A stretch of DNA of 64,000 bases, taken from Cytidiella melzeri (taxonomy: Eukaryota > Basidiomycota > Agaricomycetes > Polyporales > Irpicaceae). The first letter of the stretch is position 1. Each line of letters begins with the position of its first letter. The DNA lies in the NCBI GenBank assembly GCA_022592445.1, contig JABYQR010000037.1, forward strand, positions 62,001 through 126,000, written 5' to 3'. This document shows, in pieces, positions 45,101-57,076 of this stretch. The position numbers and the translations under genes are program-made. The notes beneath the pieces were generated by a model. It had not been told where the DNA came from. It did not search any database and saw nothing but the letters and a program-made list of their open reading frames with translations.

Positions 45101-48100
45101 CTGATACGCTTCGTCGATGAAGATGGCGCCACCGCCGGCTTTGAGGATCTCTTCGAGTTTCTTCTTGATGGCAGGTATGCCGTCATTGGCAAGACGCGAG
45201 CCGGTAGTCTCAAAGAACTCGTCTCCAGGAAGAACATCAACAGACGTCAAGAACTTGGCGTAGTGACGAGCAACCGTTGTTTTGCCTAGTAGGGAGCTGT
45301 AAACAATGAAGTCGAATGACACGAAAGTTGCGTACCTGTTCCAGGGTTGCCGAGTAGCACGATGTTGAATCGCTCGTCTTTGAGCGACGTGCCTTGTCGC
45401 TGGCACAAATCGATCTTGGACTTGATGCGGAGAACCTGCGCCTTCACGTTCTCAAGCCCGGTCATATCCATGATCGCGTCTATGCTGTCGTTGGCTGCAC
45501 CGTCCACGTCCTTTTGTTGCTGCCAGTCAGTTTCCGCAGGAGATTGTTCACTTGACGGCGCCGTGTCAGTTGACTCCGGGACGGATACTTCAGGCTCGAG
45601 CGTGTGATTAGGGGCCGGGACCGTTCGGGTCACGGTGGGCTGGGTCGAAGGGGAGATGTTCGGCGTAGGCGCTGATTTTTGAGCCGTTGTAGCTGCCGCC
45701 TTCTTTGCAACTCGAGCCTTCTCATTCTCGAGGTCCCTCTGCCTTTGTGCCAGTGCATCAGCGCGCTGCTTGGCTAGTTCTCGATCTTGCGCCGCTTCCC
45801 TCTCAGCAGCAATCTCCTCGTCCAGCTTAGCGATCCGTAGTGCATGCTCCCGCTCCTCCGCTTCTCGTTTCTGCTGGCGCTCAAAGTCCTTTTTTCGCCT
45901 CTTGTCCGCCTCCTCCGCCTCCTTCTCGCACTTTTTGCACGTTGTAGGTGCAGCCTCATGGCATCGCCACACTCGTTTGTGCCCAGTGGGACAGCGATCG
46001 TCCATGATCTGGGAGCAGGCCAGCTTAGAGTGGTCGTAGATCTGATGGCACTTCGACGCGCAGGAATGGACTCCGCAGCTCAGCAATGCACCACTATCAG
46101 AATTAACATGTTAAAGATGTACGAGGCAGACGTAGACAAAACGGGACATACCATAGTTCCTTACACCCACCTTCTGGACATTCGCGATCGAAACTCTCCG
46201 GCGAAGTCAGAAGCGCAGTGCGACCGGGATGGCGCTCGCACTTGACCGGAATCCCATCGTAGATATGACCATCAGCTCGCAGAAGAGCGAAAACTTTGGT
46301 CCAAAGCTTTTTGCCTTCAGGGTTGCGAGCGTTGCTGAAGGTATCAGCGTTACCAATCATGATGAGGCCATCGCGTGCTCGCGAAAGGAGGACATTCACA
46401 CGCTCCGCGGAGAACATGAAACCAATGTCATGATTGGTGTTGCTGCGAGTGAGAGAGACGATGACTATATCACTCTCCTCTCCTTGATAGTTGTCTGTTC
46501 GTTGTGCATAATCAGTGTCGTCGTGTAGCGGAACGAGGCAGACACCTGACCTACGGTGGCTAGCCTGATGGGTTTCTTTGCTAGCTGGGCGGCGCCGGCA
46601 GAAATGAGACCAAAACGCACCAGGTCGGCAGAGTCGAGGTCGTTCAGGACAGGATCGTTGTCGTCACGAAGCGCCTCCTGCAGACGGTGAAGCTGACCCA
46701 AATACGGCGTGAGGATAACAACCTTCTCCGCTCCATAGCCTTGCTGTCCGAGGTACCGCAACACTTTGAGGACCATGTCTACCTCGAACTTGTTCTGTTT
46801 CGACGATTTGGTCCCTTCCTCTCTCGAATTGAGTAAGCGATCGTTTTCGTCTTCTGGGTGGGCGTGAGTGAAGAATATGACGTTGTCTTGGAAGCCGCGG
46901 ATATCTTGGCGGTTCTTAGTCGTATCGGCATCAACGAGATCAGGGTAGGTGAGTTGACGGATGAGAGCGGAGATTTCAGGTCGCATACGATGTTGCTTGC
47001 TGAGCGTCTTGTGAGGGTATTGACGAAGGACTAGGCGTTCAAATAGGGATCGATTCAAGTCGTATCCGTCTCCTTTCTCGACTGTCAGCTGGTAATTCTC
47101 GACCTTCGGTCGCAGTTGCCTGAGAGAATAGTGAGTCAGTGAAATGCTAAGATGCTCCACAGCAGAGACGCACTTGTGATCACCAATAAGGATTATGCGA
47201 CGGGTCTCCTCTCCCAGAGCGGTCAAGACGTGACTCTCTAGAATCTCGCCAGCTTCTTCGACAAGGAGAATACCAGGGTTCGCAGCTCGCAGGTCCTCGC
47301 TGTACTTCGCCGCCGCGGTCGTAGTACAACCGATGATGCGCTTTGAACGGAGCACAATGCCGTCGCTCTCCGCGTGTTTGCGATCAAGTTGGTACTGAGC
47401 AGAGTTATACAGATGGCCATGCTCATATATTTTCTCCGCCTTCTCCTTGAAGATCGCTGTGACCCATTCATCGAGCTTGTTCCGCCGTGCGTCCTTGGCC
47501 ATCCTCCATATCGTGGCGAACTCATTGACATTGTCCTCGTTCTTGAAAATGCCAGGACCGCGGCCAGCGATCCACTCGTTGATAAGATAGGTCTTGTCCA
47601 CGGCGGAGCCGCGCTTCCCTACGATTTCCATATCGCCTGTGAGGACAGAGTCGGGTATGCGGAAAGCATGAAAGTACTGTGCATCCTCGAATTCGACGTA
47701 CTCGAGGATAGCCAGAAGAGGAATCCTTCCCATGCCAAAGCGGAAAGAGTTCATGAGCTTCTGCAGGTGATGATTGGCCACCCTAGTTTGTTCGTTAATG
47801 ACGTTCCAGTCAGCGCGAGTAAACTTTGACAGCTTCCTCTGGTTGTAGAGGGACAGTGGTTCCGTACGACCAGTGCTCTTGCCACCAAGCCTCACCAGAC
47901 TATTCTGCGGAATACCGATGTCCATTAGGTCTTCCAAGAACTGGTCGAGGGCATGATTGGTATAGCAGCAAACCAGGATCGTGTCCGAAGTGGTGTCGTG
48001 GTAGATTTTTGCGAGGAGAGCGCCGATGAACGACTTGCCTGTCCCTTTGAGAGAGCATCAGTGGGAGCTATCAGCGCATAATACTGTGGTCGATAGCCTA

Positions 48101-49782
48101 CCTGGTGGACCTTGAATCAACGAAAGGCCTTGCGTGAGCCCAGAGTGCAGGGCAGTGGCTTGAGCATTGTCGAGCAAGATTGCCTTGTCTGCGTTGAGTA
48201 GAGCTTGCAAGTTCTGGAGAGGATTGCTCTCCAGAGCGTGGACGATCCGGGACATCACCGAGGGATTCTGCGGCGAGTTCAGGACTTGACCGGGTTTCCA
48301 GGCGAGGAGGTCGCGCCACAAAGGCATCTGGTTAATATGCTGGAGCTTCTTGAGGACGGGCTCGTATGCGAATACGGCGGTGTCGATTTGTACCAGCTTG
48401 ATATTGTTGGTACGTCGAAAAGCGCACAGTGCGTCGACAGTAGCCTGCTGGCCTTCGAACTGCAAGACGACCTCCGGTGGATATTTGGCCAGCAACTCTT
48501 CATCACGTCTAATCTTGGGGAAAGCGACTACCTTGTCATCCACAATAACGCAACACATCGACATATCCTTGATGAGGCGTCGTTCCTGACATAGATAATC
48601 TTTGCGCTTTTTGCGATCGACCTTCCTGAAGAACCATAGGTCCTGAGAACACTTGAGCACTACACCCCATTTCGGGTTCTTGTGCGGCGGAGGACCCGCG
48701 TCCGTGTGGATATTGACTAGCGTAAGACCATCAATTACCAGTCCACGGTGGAACCCCTTCTTCTGTTTGAGGATAATCTGCAGCTCTTCGCGTAGTTCGA
48801 AGAGCATGTCTTCGCGGTATAGACGAAATTGGTTGTCGAGGTGGGTGCTGAGGCGGTCTTCGACGTCAACGGCATCGACCTCCGCCACCGTACGGATGAA
48901 GGGCTGCTCCTTGGATGTAACTTCGTCTGCGGTGGGGAGTATGTCGATTTTCCGGAAGTCTGTGTGGTCGTTATCATGCCGTCCGCCAGGACTGAGCTCA
49001 GGGTCGAGCACGGCGCCAACACCACAAGTGTCAGCGATGTGCTTGATCTTGTGCCCAAGCGTACGTATGTCCGCGGAGGAAGACGAGAGTAGTGGGTGGG
49101 TGAGGTCATCGTCTTGAGCGAGGTCGCGATAGAGAGCACCGGCCTCATCGGGTTGCAACATCAGCTGCAACAGTACCCATGCGAATGCGTGTTGACCACG
49201 TTCAGTCAAGGCACCACCCCTGTGGGCCTGCAGGAAGGGACGCCACAACACGGGCGGCTCGACGATTTTTGCTAGGATCTGTTGGAGATACGAGCCTCCA
49301 CCAATGTCTTTAAGAGATGGCGCCATAAAATAGGTGATGAGCTCTGCGCCGGGACCGTTGAGGAACGCGGGGGAGACATCCATGAACATCGCCTTCTGCA
49401 GCGAGTCAAGACCGGTCTTGCTCGCGATGATTTTGTCAGCACAGGACACTGGCTCCGATTGAGCGCATATCCCTTCTAAGAACAAGTTCGATGTGGCACG
49501 AGTAACGGGAGAATGCCCCCTGAGGACGTTGTCGAAGTTTCGCGTTAGCTTTTGCACACGTACGTCCATCTCCAAGACGGCATTCAGATTTGAGTAAACT
49601 AGCTGGTTATAACGCGTTGACTTACTCAGTATATTGAGGGATGGACTTGGTATCAAACTAAGACCGGAATTGCAAAGGCGAAGGTGAGTGTTGTGGAAGA
49701 GGGGGGGAAGTTGAATGTTGGGAGCGTGAAAGCTTTTAATGGCCTCTGCCTCGTTTTCGAACCCTAGGACGCCGCACCACAC
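42103..49782 (-). CDS. SF1 helicase (UPF1/ZNFX1-like) fused to three CbbX/SpoVK-type AAA+ modules
   Basis: Sense exons 49782(or upstream)-48102, 48044-47174, 47119-46551, 46494-46167, 46093-45336, 45285-44383, 44326-44217, 44152-43991, 43941-43440, 43388-42103 sum to 7,170 nt (2,389 aa). Helicase: Walker A GPPGTGKS (558-565), VEEAGE box, IGDHKQLRPK, LSKQHRMRPEIS, NYQGEESDIV, NVLLSRARDGL. A Cys-rich NF-X1-like stretch (LLSCGVHSCASKCHQ) and a charged coiled coil follow. AAA+ modules have Walker A at GNPGTGKTT (about 1399), GNPGTGKTT (1676) and GPPGTGKTT (1959), with Walker B IFIDEAYQL, LVIDEAYML and LFIDEAYRL. The C-terminus is a coiled coil plus CPVGFHW ... GYRCAGGSHF. It is probably an RNA or ribonucleoprotein remodeller. 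Helicase-AAA fusions exist in fungi, function unassigned. The N-terminus is unresolved and may begin upstream near 50100. Confidence 0.9.
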
Positions 49783-50533
49783 TGAGGAACCCTTCCGATA
49801 GAGCGTTCAAACCTTGTAAGTGATGAGTAGAAAGATTGCCGCTTTCGTGGACGCTTACCTTGTACACGCAGTGATGAAGGTCGCAGCGACGCAGACCCTC
49901 TTGATCACCATGTTGTGTGCAGAGCACGACAAAGCAGGTAGCAATTCTCTGCGATTATCACTGAGTTTCAGTTGGTAGTTGTGCCAAGTATTTGAACCAT
50001 GGACGACTCACCAGAGGTTGCAAAGCCCCTTGGGCCTTGACCTGAACAAATTTCAAGTTTTCGTTATCATTCCTGCCCAGACAGCGACCCTGTGTATGTA
50101 CATTCATGGATGCGTCAGCTCGTTGAGTATAGATGCTCACATTAAGGGCTGTCAACTGACGGCGTACTTCGACTTTGCTAGTACTCACGAATAGCTAAAG
50201 GCGACTACGTCTGTGCGGATTCCAGCAAGGATTTGTGCGGTGCTCAACTACAGTGAGGGCACCTCTATGAGAATACTTTTGTGTAGAGTGCAATGCTTAC
50301 TGAGGCTTTTATACATGTCGTCAATTTTTCATAAAATATATTCTAATTAGATGTATCAATATCCCGGCATTATCCGTAATTAGAGCCGAGTCGGGAGACG
50401 CGACCAACATCCCGCTACAACGTAGCGCACCCATGTCGGCCCTTGCGTCGGTACAGCGAGCACGTCAAAATGTGCTTATACCGTCCCTCCCTGGCTCCTA
50501 TGGCGTGGCACAAAAACGGCTAAATAGTAGTAA
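49783..50533. other. Divergent intergenic region, may hold 5' exons of the helicase-AAA gene
   Basis: On the minus strand a Cys/His-containing stretch (HGDQEGLRRCDLHHC, about 49867-49920) ends at a good donor (AAG|GTAAGC). It could be an upstream exon joined near 49800. Another stretch near 50050-50110 ends at G|GTGAGT. The chain to ORF 49782 is not secure. The rest is the shared promoter with the mS29 gene. Confidence 0.4.
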
Positions 50534-52337
50534 ATGGCGTTGGGTTCCTCGAGGTGTGTCATGTCACATACTTCCCTGCTCAAACGCGTCCTTATGCTGC
50601 TGGTAGAATGGAACAAGGACCCAAACAAAGAGCTCAAGAAGAAACTCAAGGATAGTAAGGTTAAAGGTGTTGCTTCGCCCCAGCAGAGCTTGCCAGCTGT
50701 GGATGGTCAGCAGTCTACTCGACCCAAAGTACCACCAGTACGTCTTTACTTCCAAGCACTTGAGGACTCGCGATGACACTGCTATACAGAGATTCCATAC
50801 CTTGCCGGCTGCACAGCTTAAGCACCCTCTATTCCAATCCGAGAGTCGTCCGGACTTGCAGCTACAGCCTTTCCACCCAGTATGTATTAGCAGAGCTTGA
50901 CAGTGGTCCGTTGACTAATTGCGGCCTGAACAAGAACTCGCTGAAACCCGCGTCCCTATGTACCGCACTGCAGTTCGAAGGTGGCCAACGCTCAGTGCTC
51001 GCGGCATACGGTGTCCCAAGGAACCTCTTGCACGAAGTATGTATACATTGAGCTGCCAACGTGTTCTCTTTCTGATTGTTTGTTCTTTAGTTCCGGATAT
51101 TGTCAAAACCGTGTTCCGTGGTAAGGGAAGTGACGTTGACGACGGCGAAGTGGTTGGACGAGGCGGCACGGAGACCGAGTAGTGAAAAGAGGGCTGTTAT
51201 TAGTGCGTCGCAGCTTCACAATATTCCAGCATAGATCTAACATGCTGCTGTAGCTGGGCAGTTGGGTTCTGGAAAGAGCTTCCTCCTTCTCCAAGCAGTA
51301 GAATATTGCCGGAAGAAGGGCTACGTTGTGTTATATATTCCACGCTGTACATCATCCCTCATTCTCGTCAAGCAGCACACTAACTCGCAATTACAGCTCT
51401 GAAACTCATCGACTCCTCGTCATCCTACGTATATGACCCAAGAACACGGACATACCTCCAGCCCGAATTTAGCTCGGAAATTTTGAGACGTTTCCGCGAT
51501 GTGAACTCCCAATTCTTCGACGAGTTACAAACGAATGAAGATATCCTCTTGTCAGGCCGACGGACGGTGCCGAAGAACAGCACCTTTTCTGAGGTTTTGC
51601 GTGCTGGATTGCGGCAGGAAGCTGACGCTCCTGTCGTTTTGCCCGCATTGATCAGCGAATTACAGCACCAGACTAAGTGAGTTGTGCATCTGGTCGCGGT
51701 CTACCTGCAAATTGTTGATTTGCACCCGTCCAGGTTTCCTGTCCTCCTTGCCGTGGACGATGTCCAGTCGCTTTATTGCGAGTCCAAATACCGCGACGCG
51801 AGGTTCAATACCATAAAAGCATACCATCTTTCGCTTCCTCGATTACTTGTGGAGCTGGCCAGCGGAAAGAAAAGTTTCGTACGTGAATTCGCACGCCGTA
51901 TCATACGCTCAATCGTTGATTCTTCCTCAGCACTGCGGTGCTGTGCTCGGAGCACTGACCACGTCCAATTCCGAGTTCAAGGCTCCGCTGGAACTGCAGG
52001 AGGCACTCGGCTTGACCCCCGACGTCCCTGCAGGACCGTACGTACGCAGAAAGCCTGAACTGGTAGAGTACGCCAAAGGGCTGCAGAACATCGCTTTGCC
52101 CTCCCAGATGAATGTCAACGAAGCTGCTGCCCTGTATGAGCTGTGGGGCAAAGACAAAGTGCTTAACGAGGGTACAGTCGCTTTCATATCCAATCTGACA
52201 AAACACAAGCTAACGGGCATGGGCGTCGGCTGTTTTTAGCTCCTACCGACCAGACCTTCCTTCGCTTGTACACAGAGTCAGCGGGGAACCCGAGAGATTT
52301 AGTGTGGAAGGGCGTCATGGGTTCGTTCGCTACTTGA
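50534..52337 (+). CDS. RSM23: Mitochondrial small-subunit ribosomal protein mS29 (DAP3/Rsm23)
   Basis: Exons 50534-50737, 50790-50879, 50935-51036, 51091-51202, 51254-51347, 51398-51676, 51734-51878, 51931-52171, 52240-52337 total 1,365 nt, 454 aa, close to yeast Rsm23 (450 aa). Introns are 50-68 bp. The N-terminus is Arg/Lys-bearing, compatible with a mitochondrial presequence. AAA-like GTPase core: FRILSKPCSVVREV, P-loop TGQLGSGKS (170-178), VVLYIPR, LLAVDDVQSLY, IKAYHLSLPRLLVELASGKKSF, NEAAALYELW and SAGNPRDLVWKGVMGS. It sits in the mitoribosomal small subunit. The first two exons are the weakest part of the model (conservation there is low), though phases agree. Confidence 0.92.
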
Positions 52338-52989
52338 CACCTTTAGCTTCTTACGTTCGTTGCATACATATCATAGCGTCGTTGACGTTGTTAATAGGAG
52401 AACTACGCATCTGAGCGAACTGGTTGGCTGACTGTTGGTTCCTAGGGTGGCGGTATCCTCCAAGATTGTCTGTCGCATAACTAACCTTCCTAAGGGGAGC
52501 CTGTCTTGAGCTGACACAGCGGAGGCTCAGACGTGTTCGGAGCCGTCGCTCAGTTTGAGTTATCGTCAAACGAACCTCCACGACTTCATGGAAGACCCTT
52601 GCGAGAGTTTGCTATTGCACACCGGTACCACATTGTTTATCTACAGCACTCACCCGACACTCCTTTCGACAGCGAAGGTCACAAAACCAAGAGACACAGT
52701 GAGCAATTCCCTTGATTTGCGTGTGACTTACACACCGATATCGTTGTAGGCATCAGGAGATGCCCCTGCGACTCGCGAGTGTAGACATTCCATGATGAAC
52801 TGGAGAGGCCGACGGAGACTGGAGAAGATGCAGATGACGTTTAACTGCCAGTGAGGTGAAGGAATGCTCCTCCCTTACTACTAGGGGAGGATTGCCACGC
52901 CTCTCTTGATCAGAATAGTATAAAGAGCAGCACTTGAAGACGAACCCATGCTTCATTCTGCTCCTGCTCTCCCAGACCATCTCGCGCAC
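52338..52989. other. Spacer 3' of mS29
   Basis: No gene is supported. A short plus frame (52555-52749, MSYRQTNLHDFMED) has no recognisable motif. Confidence 0.45.
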
Positions 52990-54382
52990 ACTCTCGACGA
53001 CTTCCTTGTCACTCGCATCTACCGCGACTTTGAAGTCTGGTAGGCTGTGTCCACCTTGTGACATCGATGTCATAAATACTTGGCTGACTGAACTTGATTT
53101 GGTTTACTAGGCGCCAAAATACCATTGCTGGGATTCGGTGTTGCTTGTGACTTTGTTTGCCTGCAAACGGCATGCATAGCTGAGGTCACGGAGCGTTGTC
53201 TAGCGAAGACGTTGAAGTTTGGCTATACGTGCGTGATTCTGTCGATCCTAGGACCAATCAAAGAGCTTATGCTGTTATAAATTAGACACATCGACATTCC
53301 CCCTACTGATCGCAACAAGAAAGCGGCAGGGGAGACTGTTCGCGAAAGCGGGATTGACAGGTCGAAATTGTTTGTCAGTAAGTGCCACTCTGCCTTGTGA
53401 CTGGTTTCGCATTTTGACGTTTGACTGCGTGTAGCATCAAAAGCGCCTTACTATCATTCCAGTGATAAGCAATGCGCAGCAACCATTGACAATTCCTCGA
53501 AAGCTACAGACTTTTTGTACGCGCTATGAAAGTCCACTTGCAACTCTTCGTGAGCAACCGATAATCTTGCTCAGCGTACCTAGACCTGTATATCATGAAC
53601 TCCCCTCCGAAAGACAAAGAGAATTGCCTAACCTCACTGTGGCGTGAAGAAGGCTGGCAAAGTTCGTGATATCGGCGTTTTGAACTTGTGAGTGCTGATA
53701 CCTATGCACGGTGCTTAGCGTTAACTGCCACGTATGTTGTCGAAGTAAAACACACCATATCGAAGAGTTGCGTGAGACTGGACTCGAGCTTCCAGCCGTG
53801 AACCAGCCTGAGGTCGATGTATGCATGGCCAAAGCTATCTGCTTCCTTGCGAGACTGAACGACTCTCGTGCGTCGTAGATCCATATATTCGCCCCAAGAC
53901 AGGTCGACCATGGAGTACTGCAAGGAACACGGTATCGTCGTCTCAGCTCACTATTCTGTTATACGCGGTGCAATGGACTACCCCGTTATTGTTGAGATTG
54001 CGCAAAGGGTCAGTCATCGTCCCTTGCTCATGAGCACAACCGTGCCACTCACTCCGTTCGAATTTGTGCTTATGGTTTCCAGGTCAACAAGGAATCTGCG
54101 CAAGTTCTGCTTCGATGGTGCCTCCAGCATGGATTTGTCCTGCTCACGAGGTCCCAAACCAACCCTGCGCGCATCGAGTCGGACGCAAATTTGTATGGCT
54201 TTGCGCTGAGCGATGAGGGCATGACGAACCTTGACGCTCTGGCTATGAGCTTAGACGGTGCTAACAGCTTGAAGCCTATTTTCCTCGACTATCAGCTTCT
54301 CTACACAGCCTCCGTAGAACTGCCTCTGTTTGTTCTCGAACTGAACACATTCAGAATAATAATAAAGCAGCGTGCAGAGTAG
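52990..54382 (+). pseudogene. Aldo-keto reductase, decayed
   Basis: Plus-strand blocks follow the AKR order: SGAKIPLLGFG (53035 and 53112), FGYTHID (53218 and 53285), AAGETVRESGIDRSKLFV, YLDLYIMNSPPKD (about 53577), AGKVRDIGVLNF (53653), HHIEELRETGLELPAVNQPE, MEYCKEHGIVVSA (53909), SAQVLLRWCLQHGFVLL and RIESDANLYGFALSDEGM (54172). The family reduces carbonyls with NADPH. Several junctions are in conflicting phase (near 53520-53570, 53630 and 53820-53870), no in-frame ATG precedes the first block, and the catalytic Asp-Tyr region is degraded (HIDIPPTDRN). I call it a pseudogene. Unresolved splicing is the alternative. Confidence 0.65.
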
Positions 54383-54651
54383 GTAGTGCTTTTGTTTTGA
54401 GCTCGAACAAAATTTGAAAGAATCCGTGGTCTCCTTGCACATAAACATTTCACACAACTCTCTATGATATGTAGTAGCACGCCGTACGGCAATCCTGTGA
54501 CATCGTCACGGTCGTGTCATGTCACAGCGTGACCACCTACGGATGTTACGCTCCTTTCTCTATCCTCATCTTGTCCTCTCTTCACCCATTGTCACGAAGG
54601 CCGCCTTGAATAAAAACAACATGTCCTAACTGATATAGATATCTGACCACA

Positions 54652-54891
54652 TCATACTCGTATCTTGCGCTCTGTTGACATGCCTTCCCCCGCTTCCTCA
54701 GCATCTCCAATACGACTCCCAGCAGCCCCGGCTAGTATGCTTGCCCCCAGTTGGATCCCCTGCCCAAAGCCGTACGTACGTACGAATCCGAAAATGACTG
54801 GCGTCTGAGCTTCGTTACCTTGCCAGCTCTTACTGAAACACCGGGCCTCATCCTCAGTGATTGGTGGCAGAGCTCCGTCACTTCGCTTCAT
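54652..54891 (-). CDS. Small hypothetical protein
   Basis: 79 aa from ATG 54891: MKRSDGALPPITEDEARC, then a Gly/Ala-rich hydrophobic segment (GFGQGIQLGASILAGAAG) that could be one membrane helix, and a polar end. The segment and organised N-terminus look protein-like, but I know no family. The opposite strand is also open. It overlaps a (CGTA)n tract at 54773-54784. Confidence 0.3.
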   Translation of the reverse strand: MKRSDGALPPITEDEARCFSKSWQGNEAQTPVIFGFVRTYGFGQGIQLGASILAGAAGSRIGDAEEAGEGMSTERKIRV

Positions 54892-55241
54892 TGTTTTCAA
54901 AGTCGAAGGACGCCCACGCCACTTCACAATAGCACGGACGAGGGGTTGCCTTCATGCTTTTGCGATGTCAAATGGTGGCCGTGGCCACAGCTTTCGCTTT
55001 TGGCCAAGGGACATGTACGGTTGGGTTGTCGTGATAGCCAGGACCTATGGCCCAGGCCCTTCATTTCACTGCAAGTATCACTCTTAGCGCGACTACCTCG
55101 GGCTTTGTCCTTTGCGCAAAACCTCGCTGAAATCACACGCAGCTTTGGCCATCACATCTGAAGTGATTGTGTGACGTGGGTCAGAGCTCATTGTAGCGCC
55201 CATTGTTGGTGGTGGCCGACCATGCAGGCGATCCGAGAGGG

Positions 55242-55249
55242 TATAAATA
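55242..55249 (+). promoter_or_regulatory. TATA box of the F-box gene
   Basis: TATAAATA 115 bp upstream of ATG 55364, followed by a pyrimidine-rich leader. A good match to a core promoter. Confidence 0.65.
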
Positions 55250-55363
55250 GGAGACGGTATCTGCCACGGGAAGCCAATCTCGCCTTCCTGGATTCCATTT
55301 CCTACTACCCTTCACCACCCATTTGAAGAAAGTTTTCACCACCAAGCAACCCAAGTACGCATC

Positions 55364-56690
55364 ATGCCACACGCCTCGCGTCGAGCACGAACCAACCTGA
55401 CCAAAACGCAGATCATGCAGCGTCAACATGGAGTGTTGTTAAATCCGTCACGTTCTATTCCTCAAGAGCTTGTGGACGGCATCATCGACTGTCTGCACGA
55501 CGATCACGCCTCGCTCCGAGTTTGCTCTCTCGTGGCCCCATCATGGACACGCTGTGCACAATCGAACCTCTTCCGGACGGTGCTGCTTACATGTTCAGAG
55601 GACCTGGAGCGTTTCCAAGAACGATTCCATCGCAAACGGCACCTCGCGTTCCATGTGCGTACGCTCAGGATCAAGGTAGCACACGAGCAGTACGAATGGA
55701 TCAGAGCCGTCCCGCCGTGCCTGCTCATTCGGCTGCCACTTCTGCGGGCGCTGCACTTTGAACGCGTCAAGTGGACGACGAAGGCGAACAACACAGTGGA
55801 CACCTCGTTCCTCGCGAGCCTTGCGGTCTGCAAGGCTCTGCGAGAGCTTTCGTTTGACAAGTGCGAGTTTGCGACTTTCGAAGACTTTGAGAAGATGGTG
55901 TGCGCGTGTGGGGACGGCCGACTGGGGAAACTCTCGCTCGATATTGTCTCGTGGGAGGACAAGCGGTCGACAAAGGTGCTGGAGAAAGAGAAGCGCACGG
56001 ACAGGTGGAATAGGGAGCGGCTGTCGAGCTTGACGCATGTGAGCATCGGGCGGTACTGCTCGATGTCGCTCATGTGCAATTGGCTGAGACAAACTCCGGC
56101 GTGCTCGACGCTGCGTTCGGTGGAGTTCATCAACATCACGCAGGTAGACGAGCTCCAGGCGGTCAGCGACGTGATACGCACGGTCGGGCATTCGCTCGAA
56201 CATCTCAAATTGAGCTGTCAGACTACACTGGCAGAGACTGCGTCAAAGTTCATCTGGAGTAAGTTTTCCCATGCGATAGGACGCAATCCACCCAGTACTG
56301 ACCCTGGGTGGTTGTTGACGTTTAGGTATTCAAAAGCACCTCAACCTCAGCCCCCTCACCGGTCTCCGAACCCTACACGTCGCGCTCCACGACCTTTCGG
56401 ACGAAATACTCTACTGGGTCCCGATCGTCCTCGACGGCATGCGCGCCCCGCTTCTCGAGCGGGTGAAATTCGACGTCTGGGTCCAGCGGGTTGAGAGACG
56501 GGAGGGGAAGGCTTGGCAAGCGCTGGTAAAGTGGATTACGGGGTTGAGAAGCGTGAGCGAAATTCGATTTGTGCAAAGGGGACAGGCGACGGCGGAGGAG
56601 GCGAGGTATTGGTTTGAGGGGGCTGGGTTGGGGGGACTGGGAAGGTTGTTGTGTGTTGAGGAGAGAAGGGAGGATTGGGAGGTGAGTTGA
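55364..56690 (+). CDS. F-box protein
   Basis: Exons 55364-56258 and 56326-56690 (67-bp intron) give 1,260 nt, 419 aa. The F-box covers about residues 28-72 (SIPQELVDGIIDCLHDD, LRVCSLVAPSWTRCAQ, LFRTVLL). A long leucine-rich region typical of basidiomycete F-box proteins follows (LRALHFERVKW, LRELSFDKCEF, LRSVEFINIT, LEHLKLSC, LRTLHVALHDL). By family knowledge it would recruit a target to an SCF ubiquitin ligase through Skp1. The target is unknown. Such genes are numerous and fast-evolving in mushrooms. The last exon ends EDWEVS, where GTGAG could also be a donor to a further exon. Confidence 0.88.
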
Positions 56691-57076
56691 TTTGTTTTTT
56701 GAAGTGGGCTTTGACTGTGTGGCCCGAAGGAAGGCTGATTGGATTTCTGTTTTGGGTGGTTAGACAAAACCATGTAATCCGCCGTACAACCCAGATCCGT
56801 GGGCCGGACAGGAAATTCGGTATCAGTACCTCTACCCGCAGTGGGCTGGAAACGTGTGTGGTGGGATCACCGTACACCAGCAGTACTGACCCCCGGTTGC
56901 TTCTGATTATTCCTAACGTTATGTGTGTATACTACGAATGTGTCAATATTTCCTGTTCCAATTGTTGTCACTCCAAGGAATTCCTTGACATGTCGGTCCC
57001 AAGATCGAGTCGAGCTTATGACAAGATTGAGCGTCATTTTTGTTCTGAATCTTAAAAAAACTGATCCCTTCTGTTA
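56691..57076. other. Spacer 3' of the F-box gene
   Basis: I see nothing coding. It leads into the TA-flanked MITE. Confidence 0.5.

Noticed and set aside
50919..51036. Frameshift in the 5' part of mS29, where another frame reads ELAETRVPMYRTAV
   Set aside because: Splicing 50880-50934 in phase 0 gives a continuous frame into AAYGVPRNLLHE, and the full gene sums to 454 aa as expected.
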